In this document: positions 26,663-34,591 of the stretch, piece after piece | How the letters are laid out: each line of letters opens with the position of its first letter | Position numbering within the stretch: position 1 is the first letter of the stretch | Origin: Psychroflexus aestuariivivens | GTDB taxonomy: Bacteria; Bacteroidota; Bacteroidia; Flavobacteriales; Flavobacteriaceae | Assembly: GCF_004010055.1 (NCBI RefSeq) | Contig: NZ_RQVT01000005.1 | Span: 41,283-105,282, forward strand | Reading direction: 5' to 3' | Length of the DNA stretch: 64,000 bases | Translations under genes and position numbers: made by a program | Notes under the pieces: model-generated | Databases searched by the model: none | Told to the model about the DNA's origin: nothing | What the model saw: only the letters and a program-made list of their open reading frames with translations

Positions 26663-27262
26663 ATGAAAATTACTTCAGCAGAATTTGTAATGAGCAATTC
26701 GGAGGTGTTAAAATGCCCGAATTCAATTTTACCCGATTATGCTTTTATTGGACGTAGTAATGTTGGAAAATCTTCGTTAATCAATATGTTGACTGATCGA
26801 AAAAGTCTTGCAAAAGTCTCGGGGAAACCTGGAAAAACAAGATTGATAAATCATTTTCTGATCAACAAATCCTGGCACTTGGTGGATTTGCCTGGATATG
26901 GTTATGCTAAAGTCAGTAAAAAAGAAAAGAAAACTTTTCAAAAATACATAACAGCGTATTTTGAAAAGCGTGCACAATTAGCAAATACTTTTGTACTTAT
27001 AGATGTGCGTCATGATCCACAACCCATCGATTTGGAATTTCTAGAGTGGCTAGGCACCAACAATGTACCATTTTCTATTGTTTTCACTAAAGCTGACAAG
27101 TTAAAAACCAAGAAATTGGAAGATAATATTGCCAACTATAAGATGAAACTTATGGAAACTTGGGAAATGTTACCGCCAGTTTTTGTAACGTCTTCGGCTC
27201 ACAAAATTGGACAAGATGAAATCCTGAACTACATCCAAAGCATCAATGAAGACATCAAATAA
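26663..27262 (+). CDS. engB: Ribosome biogenesis GTPase EngB (YihA/YsxC)
   Basis: 199 residues. All TRAFAC GTPase motifs are visible: G1 GRSNVGKSS (30-38), G2 region KPGKTRLINHF, G3 DLPGYGYA, G4 TKAD and G5 SSA near VTSSAHKIG. It is needed for assembly of the large ribosomal subunit in other bacteria. Length and single-domain form match the family. It follows the hydrolase closely, and its stop is only 7 bases from the stop of the convergent CxxC-protein gene, with no terminator between. Confidence 0.97.
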   Translation: MKITSAEFVMSNSEVLKCPNSILPDYAFIGRSNVGKSSLINMLTDRKSLAKVSGKPGKTRLINHFLINKSWHLVDLPGYGYAKVSKKEKKTFQKYITAYFEKRAQLANTFVLIDVRHDPQPIDLEFLEWLGTNNVPFSIVFTKADKLKTKKLEDNIANYKMKLMETWEMLPPVFVTSSAHKIGQDEILNYIQSINEDIK

Positions 27263-27269
27263 AGTTTAG

Positions 27270-27653
27270 TTATAAATTTGAAATTCTTCTTTGCAGTTTC
27301 TCTATCAACTCTGAAACATCGTTCATTTTATTGAGTTCTTCGGCTGATACAAACACATCCAAATCATAATTATCCTGAAACAAAATAACCGGCAAAGGTT
27401 GTAAAGCTTCAAATTTAGATTTGAAATTTTTCTCATATTCATCTTTATGCAAAAATTCAAACTCGATTTCAGACTTCTTTCGAAAAGATTTCCATTTTTT
27501 ATTTTCAGAAAAAAGTCCGTAGGTTAATTGACAAAGACTACACTCATAAGTTTCTGGCTTTAGAAACTTATGAGCACTATCCAATAAGCTATTTTTAACA
27601 CCTGAATCGGCGTTATAGACGAAAATCAATCGTTTATTCTTTAGATTTGCCAT
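27270..27653 (-). CDS. Unknown protein with CxxC motif, last gene of the gld operon
   Basis: 127 residues, soluble. It begins LKNKRLIFVYNADSGVKNSLLDS, a beta strand followed by a helix, and then has ECSLCQLTYG, a CxxC within the first third. The remainder is charged (KKWKSFRKKSEIEFEFLHK) and ends in LPVILFQDNYDLDVFVSAEEL plus a helix. This layout (strand, CxxC after a helix, LPVILF strand) suggests a thioredoxin-like fold, but I cannot assign one with confidence. It overlaps the end of gldC by 20 bases, so it is made from the same transcript. Confidence 0.7.
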   Translation of the reverse strand: MANLKNKRLIFVYNADSGVKNSLLDSAHKFLKPETYECSLCQLTYGLFSENKKWKSFRKKSEIEFEFLHKDEYEKNFKSKFEALQPLPVILFQDNYDLDVFVSAEELNKMNDVSELIEKLQRRISNL

Positions 27654-27984
27654 CTGCTTTGATATCTAATTTTTCTGCGAAATAATCGCAAAAATCACGC
27701 ATTGTGGCTGTCATTTTTTCATCATCTGTGGCTCGATGAAAAGTATCGCTCATGCCAACTAAAATTTGATGGAAGAATTTTTTCATTTCATCAACTGGCA
27801 TTTCCTTGGTCCATAAATCGATACGCAAAGTTTCCTGCGCTTTGTGATCCCAAATACTCAGAAAGGCGGCTTTTGCTTCTTGGTTATTTACACCACCGTC
27901 TTCAGCTGACCAAGTCAGTTTTTCGGGAATGCGGTTATCATCGGTTTCGACTTTAATTTTTATTTCTGATTCTTTTTTAATCAT
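27634..27984 (-). CDS. gldC: Gliding motility protein GldC
   Basis: 116 residues, recognised as GldC by EIKIKVETDDNRIPEKLTWSA, LSIWDHKAQETLRIDLWTKEMPVDEMKKF and the C-terminal MRDFCDYFAEKL. It has no signal peptide or membrane helix and is predicted cytoplasmic. In Flavobacterium johnsoniae gldC lies beside gldB; loss of gldB abolishes gliding, and gldC supports it. It overlaps gldB by 4 bases and the following CxxC gene by 20. Confidence 0.93.
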   Translation of the reverse strand: MIKKESEIKIKVETDDNRIPEKLTWSAEDGGVNNQEAKAAFLSIWDHKAQETLRIDLWTKEMPVDEMKKFFHQILVGMSDTFHRATDDEKMTATMRDFCDYFAEKLDIKADGKSKE

Positions 27985-28949
27985 GATTTCGGTTTATAAT
28001 TTGACGCTTTAAAAATTTCTTCAGCTTCGGTTTCGATAAGCTTATCAAGTGTAGATTCTGGATTTTTCTCCATGTATTTTCTTACGATTTGCCAACCGAT
28101 ATACTGTCCGATTCTAGGGGCAGACTCACTGTCCAACTCTAGGTAAAACTTAGAATATGGGGCTAAATTCAAAAATCGATCAGCGAGTCTGTTGTCTGTA
28201 GAAAAAATTAATTTATTTTCTACAAAAAATGCCCAAACTTGGGTTTCGTTTTCCTTCGCCCATTTTAAATCTTCATCGGAATAATATATTTTTTGTGTAT
28301 CTGTTTCAAAAGGCATTAATATGTCTTTTAAATATAGGACTTTACCATGATAAATCATGTCTGATATAAAAGTTCGTTCTTCATTTCTTAGTAAAATTTC
28401 TTCTGCATAAAGTTTTGCCAAATCTGAAATCATAAACTTTTTATCTTGCATAAATGCAATGTATTGAGGCAAACCCTGATAAAATTTATGATCTTTTCCT
28501 AAATAATTATCTAATGAAATCAAAGGAAAACCGTCTTCAGACAATACAATTTTATTTCTATAATTCACTTCTTCAGCTAAAGTGATAACTTTGTTGGGCG
28601 GTTTGAAAAATTCAAAATGATAGCTCAAGTATTTATAAAATCTTTCGATTCTTTTTTGTTCTGTATCGAAATCAGGGAAAACTTTTAAAACTTCATTGTT
28701 TATTTCATTTTGAAGCGTATCGTTCATTTTTTCAATCCATAAACTGTCTGGAATTTGTGATGGAAACAAATCTGGAAACCTAGTTTTGAGTTCACCTAAA
28801 TCTTGTGGTTCAGCTTGAGCGAAAATTTTATCGAACCGAATCACATCCAGTTCTAAATTCATTTCCTCAGCTTCATCATTGACTTTTGAATCTTTCTGAC
28901 AAGACATCATTATCAAAATTAGACTTAACAAAATTAAATTTACTCTCAT
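27981..28949 (-). CDS. gldB: Gliding motility lipoprotein GldB
   Basis: 322 residues. A lipoprotein signal (MRVNLILLSLILIMMSC, Cys at 17) followed by the GldB domain: DVIRFDKIFAQ, DLGELKTRFPDLFP, FYKYLSYHFEFFKPP, LISLDNYLGKDHKFYQGLP and a C-terminal APRIGQYIGWQIVRKYM. GldB is essential for gliding and for chitin use in F. johnsoniae; its biochemical role is unknown. It is first gene of a three-gene operon. Its -7 box (29007-29000) faces that of the divergent nadE. Confidence 0.93.
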   Translation of the reverse strand: MRVNLILLSLILIMMSCQKDSKVNDEAEEMNLELDVIRFDKIFAQAEPQDLGELKTRFPDLFPSQIPDSLWIEKMNDTLQNEINNEVLKVFPDFDTEQKRIERFYKYLSYHFEFFKPPNKVITLAEEVNYRNKIVLSEDGFPLISLDNYLGKDHKFYQGLPQYIAFMQDKKFMISDLAKLYAEEILLRNEERTFISDMIYHGKVLYLKDILMPFETDTQKIYYSDEDLKWAKENETQVWAFFVENKLIFSTDNRLADRFLNLAPYSKFYLELDSESAPRIGQYIGWQIVRKYMEKNPESTLDKLIETEAEEIFKASNYKPKS

Positions 28950-28987
28950 AATTTAAAGTATTCACATCCTCAATAGTCGAGAATAAT

Positions 28988-29007
28988 TATATTTGATTGC
29001 AAATGTA
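28988..29007. promoter_or_regulatory. Face-to-face -7 boxes of nadE (+) and gldB (-)
   Basis: Plus strand TATATTTG at 28988-28995 points to nadE. Minus strand TACATTTG at 29007-29000 points to gldB. Both match the consensus and only 4 bases separate them, so the two transcripts would start inside each other and overlap by a few bases. Confidence 0.55.
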
Positions 29008-29033
29008 ATTATTTAAACTTCAAATCAGATTTT

Positions 29034-29813
29034 ATGAAAGTGCAAAAAACCATCGATTATATTGTCAATTGGATGCAAGATTATTTAAAAAAAAGCGGAC
29101 AGAAAGGCTTTGTTATTGGTATTTCTGGTGGCATAGATTCTGCTGTAACTTCCAAATTGTGTGCACTTTCAGGTGCGCCAACATTATGTTTAGAAATGCC
29201 GATTCATCAGTCAAAAGACCAAGTGAATCGAGCAAAAATGCATATTGAAACTTTACAATCTGAATTTAAAAATGTGTCATCTACAAATATAGATTTAACA
29301 GCTACTTTTGAAACTTTTAAAGAAAACCTACCTAAAATTGAAGATGAAGATCAGATGAATCTAAGTTTGGCAAATTCTAGAGCAAGATTGCGAATGACAA
29401 CGTTATATTATTTTGCGGGAATTCACAGTTATCTGGTCGCTGGCACCGGTAATAAAGTCGAAGATTTTGGCGTTGGTTTTTATACCAAATACGGCGATGG
29501 TGGCGTCGATTTGAGTCCAATTGCAGATTTGATGAAAAGTGAAGTTTATGAAATTGCAGCCCATCTTAATATTATAGAAAACATTCAAAAAGCAGCACCT
29601 ACCGATGGTTTGTTTGGCGACAGTCGCAGCGATGAAGACCAACTCGGAGCGAGCTATGATGAACTGGAATGGGCGATGAGATTTTTAGGCGATTCCGATG
29701 ATTTGACAGAAAGACAACGAGAAGTTTTGAGCATTTACAAACGCCTGAATGCTGCTAATCAACATAAAATGCAACCAATTCCAATTTGTGAAATCCCTAA
29801 AGAATTGAAGTGA
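29034..29813 (+). CDS. nadE: NAD+ synthase, ammonia-dependent type (NadE)
   Basis: 259 residues with no N-terminal glutaminase domain. The ATP-pyrophosphatase P-loop GISGGIDSAV is at 29-38. Further landmarks are NSRARLRMTTLYYFA, VAGTGNKVEDFGVGF, TKYGDGGVDLSPIADL and TDGLFGDSRSDEDQLGASYDELE. It makes NAD+ from nicotinic acid adenine dinucleotide, ATP and ammonia. I recall nadE flanking gldBC in F. johnsoniae as well, which supports the identification. Confidence 0.95.
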   Translation: MKVQKTIDYIVNWMQDYLKKSGQKGFVIGISGGIDSAVTSKLCALSGAPTLCLEMPIHQSKDQVNRAKMHIETLQSEFKNVSSTNIDLTATFETFKENLPKIEDEDQMNLSLANSRARLRMTTLYYFAGIHSYLVAGTGNKVEDFGVGFYTKYGDGGVDLSPIADLMKSEVYEIAAHLNIIENIQKAAPTDGLFGDSRSDEDQLGASYDELEWAMRFLGDSDDLTERQREVLSIYKRLNAANQHKMQPIPICEIPKELK

Positions 29814-29925
29814 TTTTCAAAGTTTTTTGATAAAACTGATTAAATTTTCAGAAAGAAATTTTTAGTTTTACAATGAATTTATATATTAGTAAGTGAATCT
29901 AGAATTAAATCGAAAAACATAGTAT

Positions 29926-30141
29926 ATGGATTTATTTATAACTTCTGACGAATTGCTAATTTGGCAATCATTTTTGATACTTTGCATCATATTATGGATA
30001 TATTGTTTGGTCGATGTTTTAAAAAGCCAATTTCCACAAAATGAAAAACTTATTTGGGCTTTAGCGGTTATTTTTGTTCCTTTTTTAGGTACGATTTTAT
30101 ATTTAATTATTGGTAGAAGAAAGAAATTAAAACTTAACTAA
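29926..30141 (+). CDS. Small membrane protein with PLDc_N (cardiolipin synthase N-terminal-like) domain
   Basis: 71 residues, almost entirely two transmembrane helices: about 10-30 (IWQSFLILCIILWIYCLVDVL) and 43-64 (WALAVIFVPFLGTILYLIIG). The pattern of a first helix ending in DV, a short NEKLIWALAV linker and the terminal LGTILYLIIGRRKK is that of PLDc_N, the membrane module normally ahead of phospholipase D-type cardiolipin synthases. Here it stands alone without a catalytic domain. Function unknown. Confidence 0.75.
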   Translation: MDLFITSDELLIWQSFLILCIILWIYCLVDVLKSQFPQNEKLIWALAVIFVPFLGTILYLIIGRRKKLKLN

Positions 30142-30180
30142 ACCTACAGCTTTAACTAAAGTTTTCCTGAATATATAATT

Positions 30181-30293
30181 ATTTCACGCAGAGCGCGCAA
30201 AGTAATTCGCAAAGATCGCTAAATGATTGATTTTCAATGAGAAGAATGTATTTCCTATAAATAAAATTCCCACAGAGCGTTTCGCAGAAATCG
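30181..30293. repeat. Two diverged copies of a CGCAGAG/CGCAAAG-type intergenic repeat
   Basis: 30181-30219 contains CACGCAGAGCGCGCAAAG and then CGCAAAGATCGC; 30266-30293 contains CCCACAGAGCGTTTCGCAGA. The internal GCAAAG/GCAGAG units and GC-rich bias stand out from the AT-rich surroundings. Strings of this kind occur as short dispersed repeats in many bacterial genomes. No reading frame spans it. Confidence 0.4.
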
Positions 30294-30340
30294 AATAGAA
30301 AAGTAAGAGTGAAAGTGAATCCTAAACTTGCTTTAAAATT

Positions 30341-32302
30341 TCAAACCACGCGATTCAGTTTGTCTGAAATCAAGACTTCTAGACTGTTATAATCCATCGT
30401 TTCCTGGATAATTTCAATATGCAAATCATCGGTTTGTTCTCTTACGCTCTCGCTTAGTTCCTGCACTTTTTTTCGAATTAGAAAACGTCGTAAATTTAGA
30501 ATCGTTTCTACAACTTCACGCGGGTCGAGTTCGCTTTTGTCGATAACAAAAATTTCTTGTCGTTTCCAATCGTGCAATTGATTTACTTCATATTCCATCA
30601 TGATAGAAGTAACCTCCTGAGCCAATTCAGGTGAAATTTGATTGATAAAAGTCTCCATTTTCAAGACTCCCATTTCAGTATATTTACTGATAATTAACTC
30701 GTATAATTCTTTGAAAATCTGATTGGACAATTCGATTTCATCAATTTGTAAATCTTTAAAAATCTTTTCATAAACAACATCTTCAGATTTCACTGGCACA
30801 AGTTTTTCACGATGAAATTCATCAAACTCCAATTCGTAATCCATAAAGACAGCTTCTTTGTCGCCATATTTCAGTAAAAGTCTAATGATGCTGCGTTCTA
30901 GTTCATATTGGTGGTCAACTTTTGGTTCTGCAGATGCGGTTTCTTTGACCACCTTCATTTCCTTTTTTGCAGTCTGCTTTGAAGATGTTTTTTGAGACTT
31001 CGCAGTGATTTGCGCCAAAGTGGAAAATAAAACTTCTTCGGAAACATCCATTAAATCCGCACACATTTGGACATAAATTTCCTTCGTAATTTGATCTGGA
31101 ATTTTAGCAATAGAATTGACGATGTCACGAACCACTTCAGATTTTTTGATCGGATCTTTTTTGGCATCGTCTAAAAGCAATGAAGCTTTGAAACGAATAA
31201 AATCCTGCGCATGTTCTGCCAAGTAGTTTTGTAAATCTTCCAACGAATTGGTTTTAGCAAAACTATCTGGATCTTCACCGTCAGGAAACACACAAACCTT
31301 GACATTCATGCCTTGTTCCAAAATCAAATCGATGCCACGAATAGAGGCACGCAAACCAGCCGCATCACCATCAAAAAGTACTGTAATGTTGTTGGTCAAC
31401 CGATTGATGAGCCGAATTTGGTCTGGTGTCAGCGCAGTTCCAGAAGAAGCAACGACATTTTCTATCCCACTTTGGTTGAACTGAATGACATCGGTGTAAC
31501 CTTCTACCAGAAAACAATTGTCCTCTTTAGCAATAGATTTTTTCGCCTGAAAAAGTCCATAAAGCACCTTACTTTTGTGATAAATTTCGCTTTCAGGCGA
31601 ATTCAGATATTTTGCTTGCTTTTTATCATTGGTCAAAATTCTACCACCAAAACCTAAAGTCCTGCCTGACATAGAATGAATAGGAAACATGACTCGACCT
31701 TTGAATCGGTCAAATTTTTTCTCGCCGTCGTTTTTAACAATAGTGAGTCCAGTTTTTTCTAAAAATTCCAATTTATAGCCTTTAGCCAGCGCTTTATCTG
31801 TAAAACCTTGCCATAAATCTGGTGAATAACCAAGATCGAATTTTTCTATGGTTTCCATATTGAAACCACGATTTTTGAAATAACTCAGGCCAACTGATTT
31901 ACCCTCATCGGTATTCATCATTTGATTTTTGAAAAAAGTCTTGGCAAATTCATTGACCAAATACATACTTTCGCGTTCGCTGGCTTTTTCCTTTTCTTCT
32001 GAAGATTGCTCTGTTTCTTCGATTTCAATATTGTAGCGTTTCGCCAAATGTTTGATGGCTTCAGGGTAAGTAAAATGCTCGTGTTCCATTAAAAAAGCTA
32101 CGACATTGCCGCCTTTTCCTGAAGAGAAATCCTTCCATATTTGTTTTACCGGCGAAACCATAAAACTCGGCGTACGCTCTTCTGTAAACGGACTTAAGCC
32201 CTTGAAGTTGCTGCCAGATTTTTTGAGCTGAACATAATCGCCAATTACCTCTTCCACACGAGCGGTATCGAAAACTTTATCTATGGTAGATTTGCTAATC
32301 AA
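30341..32302 (-). CDS. dnaG: DNA primase DnaG lacking the zinc ligands
   Basis: 653 residues. The N-terminal zinc-ribbon fold is recognisable (NFKGLSPFTEERTPSFMVSP, IWKDFSSGKGGNVV), but the four canonical ligands are replaced by S37, T40, D58 and S61. The catalytic core follows with LGFGGRIL, and the TOPRIM domain has FLVEGYTDV and TVLFDGDAAG. The C-terminal third (after about 435) is the helicase-binding region. It makes RNA primers for lagging-strand synthesis. Translation must begin at TTG (32302): an in-frame stop lies just upstream and no ATG precedes the conserved N-terminus. A -7 box lies at 32322-32329. Confidence 0.95.
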   Translation of the reverse strand: MISKSTIDKVFDTARVEEVIGDYVQLKKSGSNFKGLSPFTEERTPSFMVSPVKQIWKDFSSGKGGNVVAFLMEHEHFTYPEAIKHLAKRYNIEIEETEQSSEEKEKASERESMYLVNEFAKTFFKNQMMNTDEGKSVGLSYFKNRGFNMETIEKFDLGYSPDLWQGFTDKALAKGYKLEFLEKTGLTIVKNDGEKKFDRFKGRVMFPIHSMSGRTLGFGGRILTNDKKQAKYLNSPESEIYHKSKVLYGLFQAKKSIAKEDNCFLVEGYTDVIQFNQSGIENVVASSGTALTPDQIRLINRLTNNITVLFDGDAAGLRASIRGIDLILEQGMNVKVCVFPDGEDPDSFAKTNSLEDLQNYLAEHAQDFIRFKASLLLDDAKKDPIKKSEVVRDIVNSIAKIPDQITKEIYVQMCADLMDVSEEVLFSTLAQITAKSQKTSSKQTAKKEMKVVKETASAEPKVDHQYELERSIIRLLLKYGDKEAVFMDYELEFDEFHREKLVPVKSEDVVYEKIFKDLQIDEIELSNQIFKELYELIISKYTEMGVLKMETFINQISPELAQEVTSIMMEYEVNQLHDWKRQEIFVIDKSELDPREVVETILNLRRFLIRKKVQELSESVREQTDDLHIEIIQETMDYNSLEVLISDKLNRVV

Positions 32303-32321
32303 AATTGAAATATTTTGGATT

Positions 32322-32329
32322 CAAATTTA
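32322..32329 (-). promoter_or_regulatory. -7 box TAAATTTG for dnaG
   Basis: A full consensus match on the minus strand, 20 bases ahead of the TTG start. Confidence 0.5.
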
Positions 32330-32360
32330 ATGCGAAAATTGAATAAAAATAAGATCGTTC

Positions 32361-33338
32361 TTATTTTTCTCTATCGATAACGTAATCGATCATAAGTTGA
32401 AGTGAAGCTTTGTAAGGAGACGCAGGATAAGTATTCAAAATTGCTGATGCTTCTTTCTGAAAATCTTTCATTTTGATTTTGGCATAATCCAAACCACCAG
32501 ATTTTATTACAAAGTCAATAACTTCATTGACACGTTTTTTGTCTTTATTGTGGTTTTTTACAGAATTAATAATCCAGTTTTTATCTTTTTTTGAAGCATG
32601 ATTTAAAGCATAAATCAATGGTAAAGTCATTTTTTGTTCTTTAATGTCTATTCCTGTAGGCTTACCAATTTTCTGTTCACCGTAGTCAAACAAGTCGTCT
32701 TTAATTTGAAACGCCATACCAATAAGTTCACCAAATTTTCGCATTTTTTCAATATCTTCCGACTCGGGTTTAACGGCAGCCGCGCCGAGACTGCAACAAG
32801 CGGCAATAAGTGTTGCCGTTTTCTGACGGATAATTTCGTAATAGATATCTTCTGTTATATCCAATCGTCTGGCTTTTTCAATTTGAAGCAATTCACCTTC
32901 GCTCATTTCACGAACAGCAACGGAAATGATTTTCAACAAATCAAAGTCATTATTATCTATAGACAGGAGTAAACCTTTAGACAATAAAAAATCACCGACC
33001 AAAACTGCGATTTTATTTTTCCATAATGCATTAATGGAGAAGAACCCACGCCTCTGGTTGCTATCGTCCACAATATCGTCGTGCACCAAAGTAGCGGTGT
33101 GAATCAATTCTATAACAGAAGCACCGCGATAAGTCCTGTCATTGACTTCGCCTTTGGAAACCATTTTAGCAACCAAAAACACAAACATCGGTCGCATTTG
33201 TTTGCCTTTGCGGTTGACAATAAAATGTGTGATTTTATTGAGCAAAGCCACACGTGAAGACATGAAAAGGGAAAACTTCTTCTCGAAGAGTTCCATTTCA
33301 TGGTCTATGGGTTGCTTTATTTGAGATACAGTTTTCAA
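32361..33338 (-). CDS. Polyprenyl (octaprenyl-type) diphosphate synthase
   Basis: 325 residues, all-helical trans-prenyltransferase. The two aspartate-rich motifs are LVHDDIVDDSNQRRG (first, DDxxD) and FQIKDDLFDYG (second), with GKQMRPMFVFL, GDFLLSKG and KTATLIAACC between them. It elongates isoprenoid diphosphates, probably for menaquinone side chains. The start appears to be TTG at 33338; the preceding N-terminus KTVSQIKQPIDHEMELFEKKF resembles relatives, but an ATG at 33296 is an alternative. The -7 box ends only 8 bases upstream, giving almost no leader. Confidence 0.9.
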   Translation of the reverse strand: MKTVSQIKQPIDHEMELFEKKFSLFMSSRVALLNKITHFIVNRKGKQMRPMFVFLVAKMVSKGEVNDRTYRGASVIELIHTATLVHDDIVDDSNQRRGFFSINALWKNKIAVLVGDFLLSKGLLLSIDNNDFDLLKIISVAVREMSEGELLQIEKARRLDITEDIYYEIIRQKTATLIAACCSLGAAAVKPESEDIEKMRKFGELIGMAFQIKDDLFDYGEQKIGKPTGIDIKEQKMTLPLIYALNHASKKDKNWIINSVKNHNKDKKRVNEVIDFVIKSGGLDYAKIKMKDFQKEASAILNTYPASPYKASLQLMIDYVIDREK

Positions 33339-33345
33339 TATGGAG

Positions 33346-33353
33346 CAAATATA
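33346..33353 (-). promoter_or_regulatory. -7 box TATATTTG for the polyprenyl synthase
   Basis: A full consensus match on the minus strand. Its G is 8 bases from the TTG start, so the transcript would have a leader of a few bases or none. Confidence 0.5.
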
Positions 33354-33386
33354 GTTAAAATGCTACTGAAAATTTCTTAATGTGTT

Positions 33387-33415
33387 TTGAAAAGTAAATT
33401 GGTTTGTTATATTTG
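33387..33415 (+). promoter_or_regulatory. Complete Bacteroidota promoter for the first tandem T9SS gene
   Basis: TTG at 33387-33389 (-33) and TATATTTG at 33408-33415 (-7), 18 bases apart, with a 28-base AT-rich leader to the ATG at 33444. It is the clearest two-element promoter in the window. Confidence 0.65.
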
Positions 33416-33443
33416 AAACATATAAATTTTAAAAAATATAATT

Positions 33444-34469
33444 ATGAAGAAAATTACTTTATTATTAGCAATGCTTATTGGTTCATTTGCTGTAAGTGCA
33501 CAAGATACTTGCGCGGGTGCAGTATCAGTTACCGAAGGAATAAACACAGTTGGTGCAATTGATGGATCAGATGTTCCGACTCCATTGTGTGCAGATGGCA
33601 ACGGACCAGTACCTTCTAATCCTGCAGGTGAATGGTATACATATTCATCTACAACTGACATTGTAGCATCCATAACTACTAATTTGACGCAAAATTCTGG
33701 TGGAGATACAAGAATTCATGTTTATTCTGGATCTTGTGGAAGTTTAGTTTGTGAAGCTGGTAATGATGATATCAGTGCAGAAAATTTTTTGAGTGAAGTA
33801 AGTTGGTTAGCAGAAGCTGGTGTTACGTACTACATAGCATGGGATAACAGATGGAGCGATGCAGGATTTGATTTTGAGTTTACAACATCTGCAGTACCTA
33901 ATGCACCTGACGCTGCAATATCTCCAGACCCAGCAGATGGATCTACAGTATTTTTAAGTGAAGGTACTAACCAAGCTGGCGATCCAGTTCAGCAGTACCA
34001 GTTTACTTGGGAATTGCCTGATGGAAGCGAAGATGCAACTACTTACACATTTGATTTAGGTACTGATGCTAACGTTGATTTATTTACAACAGATGTTAAC
34101 GGAAATGGACTTTTACTTAGTGGATTACAATTAAGTTCTACTTATTTTTGGAGAGTTACTAGCAACAATCCAGGAGGAAGCACTGTTGGTGCGGTGTGGT
34201 CTTTTACAACTGAAAGCACATTAAGTAATGGTAATTTTGAAATGAAAAAAGTGTTAGAACACTACTACTCAGATAACAAATTGATCTTAGAATCTGATGA
34301 AGTAATTTCAAATGTAACTATCTATAACATGTTAGGTCAAGAAATGATGAACACTAAACTTTCTAATAATAATGAAAGTATAAACGTTTCTAGTTTTAGT
34401 AATGGCATGTACATCACTAAAGTAACAATTGGTGATAAAACTGAAACCTTCAAATTTATCAAAAAGTAA
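33444..34469 (+). CDS. Secreted protein with PPC-like and fibronectin III domains and T9SS sorting tail
   Basis: 341 residues. Signal peptide MKKITLLLAMLIGSFAVSAQ. Residues 20-150 resemble a bacterial pre-peptidase C-terminal/CUB-like beta domain (GEWYTYSSTTDIVASITTNL, DTRIHVYSGSC, GVTYYIAWDNRWSDAGFDFEF). Residues 155-255 look like a fibronectin III domain ending LSSTYFWRVTSNNPGG and VWSFTTE. The last 75 residues are a type A sorting domain (VTIYNMLGQEM, FSNGMYITKV, FKFIKK). No catalytic motif was seen; a surface binding role is plausible. Its last 150 bases plus terminator are nearly copied in the next gene. Confidence 0.85.
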   Translation: MKKITLLLAMLIGSFAVSAQDTCAGAVSVTEGINTVGAIDGSDVPTPLCADGNGPVPSNPAGEWYTYSSTTDIVASITTNLTQNSGGDTRIHVYSGSCGSLVCEAGNDDISAENFLSEVSWLAEAGVTYYIAWDNRWSDAGFDFEFTTSAVPNAPDAAISPDPADGSTVFLSEGTNQAGDPVQQYQFTWELPDGSEDATTYTFDLGTDANVDLFTTDVNGNGLLLSGLQLSSTYFWRVTSNNPGGSTVGAVWSFTTESTLSNGNFEMKKVLEHYYSDNKLILESDEVISNVTIYNMLGQEMMNTKLSNNNESINVSSFSNGMYITKVTIGDKTETFKFIKK

Positions 34470-34519
34470 TTTCAGATTACTTTTAAAACCAAAAAGCTCT
34501 GGAAATTCCAGAGCTTTTT
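34321..34519 (+). repeat. Copy 1 of duplicated T9SS tail plus terminator
   Basis: Aligns without gaps at a constant offset of 1688 to 36009-36207, covering the last about 50 codons, the stop, a small inverted repeat (AAAAGTAAT/ATTACTTTT) and the terminator hairpin. Confidence 0.85.
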
Positions 34520-34523
34520 TTTT
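34491..34523 (+). terminator. Terminator after the first tandem T9SS gene
   Basis: AAAAAGCTCTGGAA pairs with TTCCAGAGCTTTTT, followed by T residues. The same hairpin recurs at 36179-36208. Confidence 0.85.
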
Positions 34524-34591
34524 GAGTTGTTTTAAGATTTATTAAAAAAAAATGTTTATTTTGCTTGCCGAATTCTAAAAACATACTACTT

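Noticed and set aside
31313..31657. 114-codon plus-strand frame opposite dnaG
   Set aside because: It is antisense to the conserved TOPRIM region of dnaG, with no recognisable protein features.
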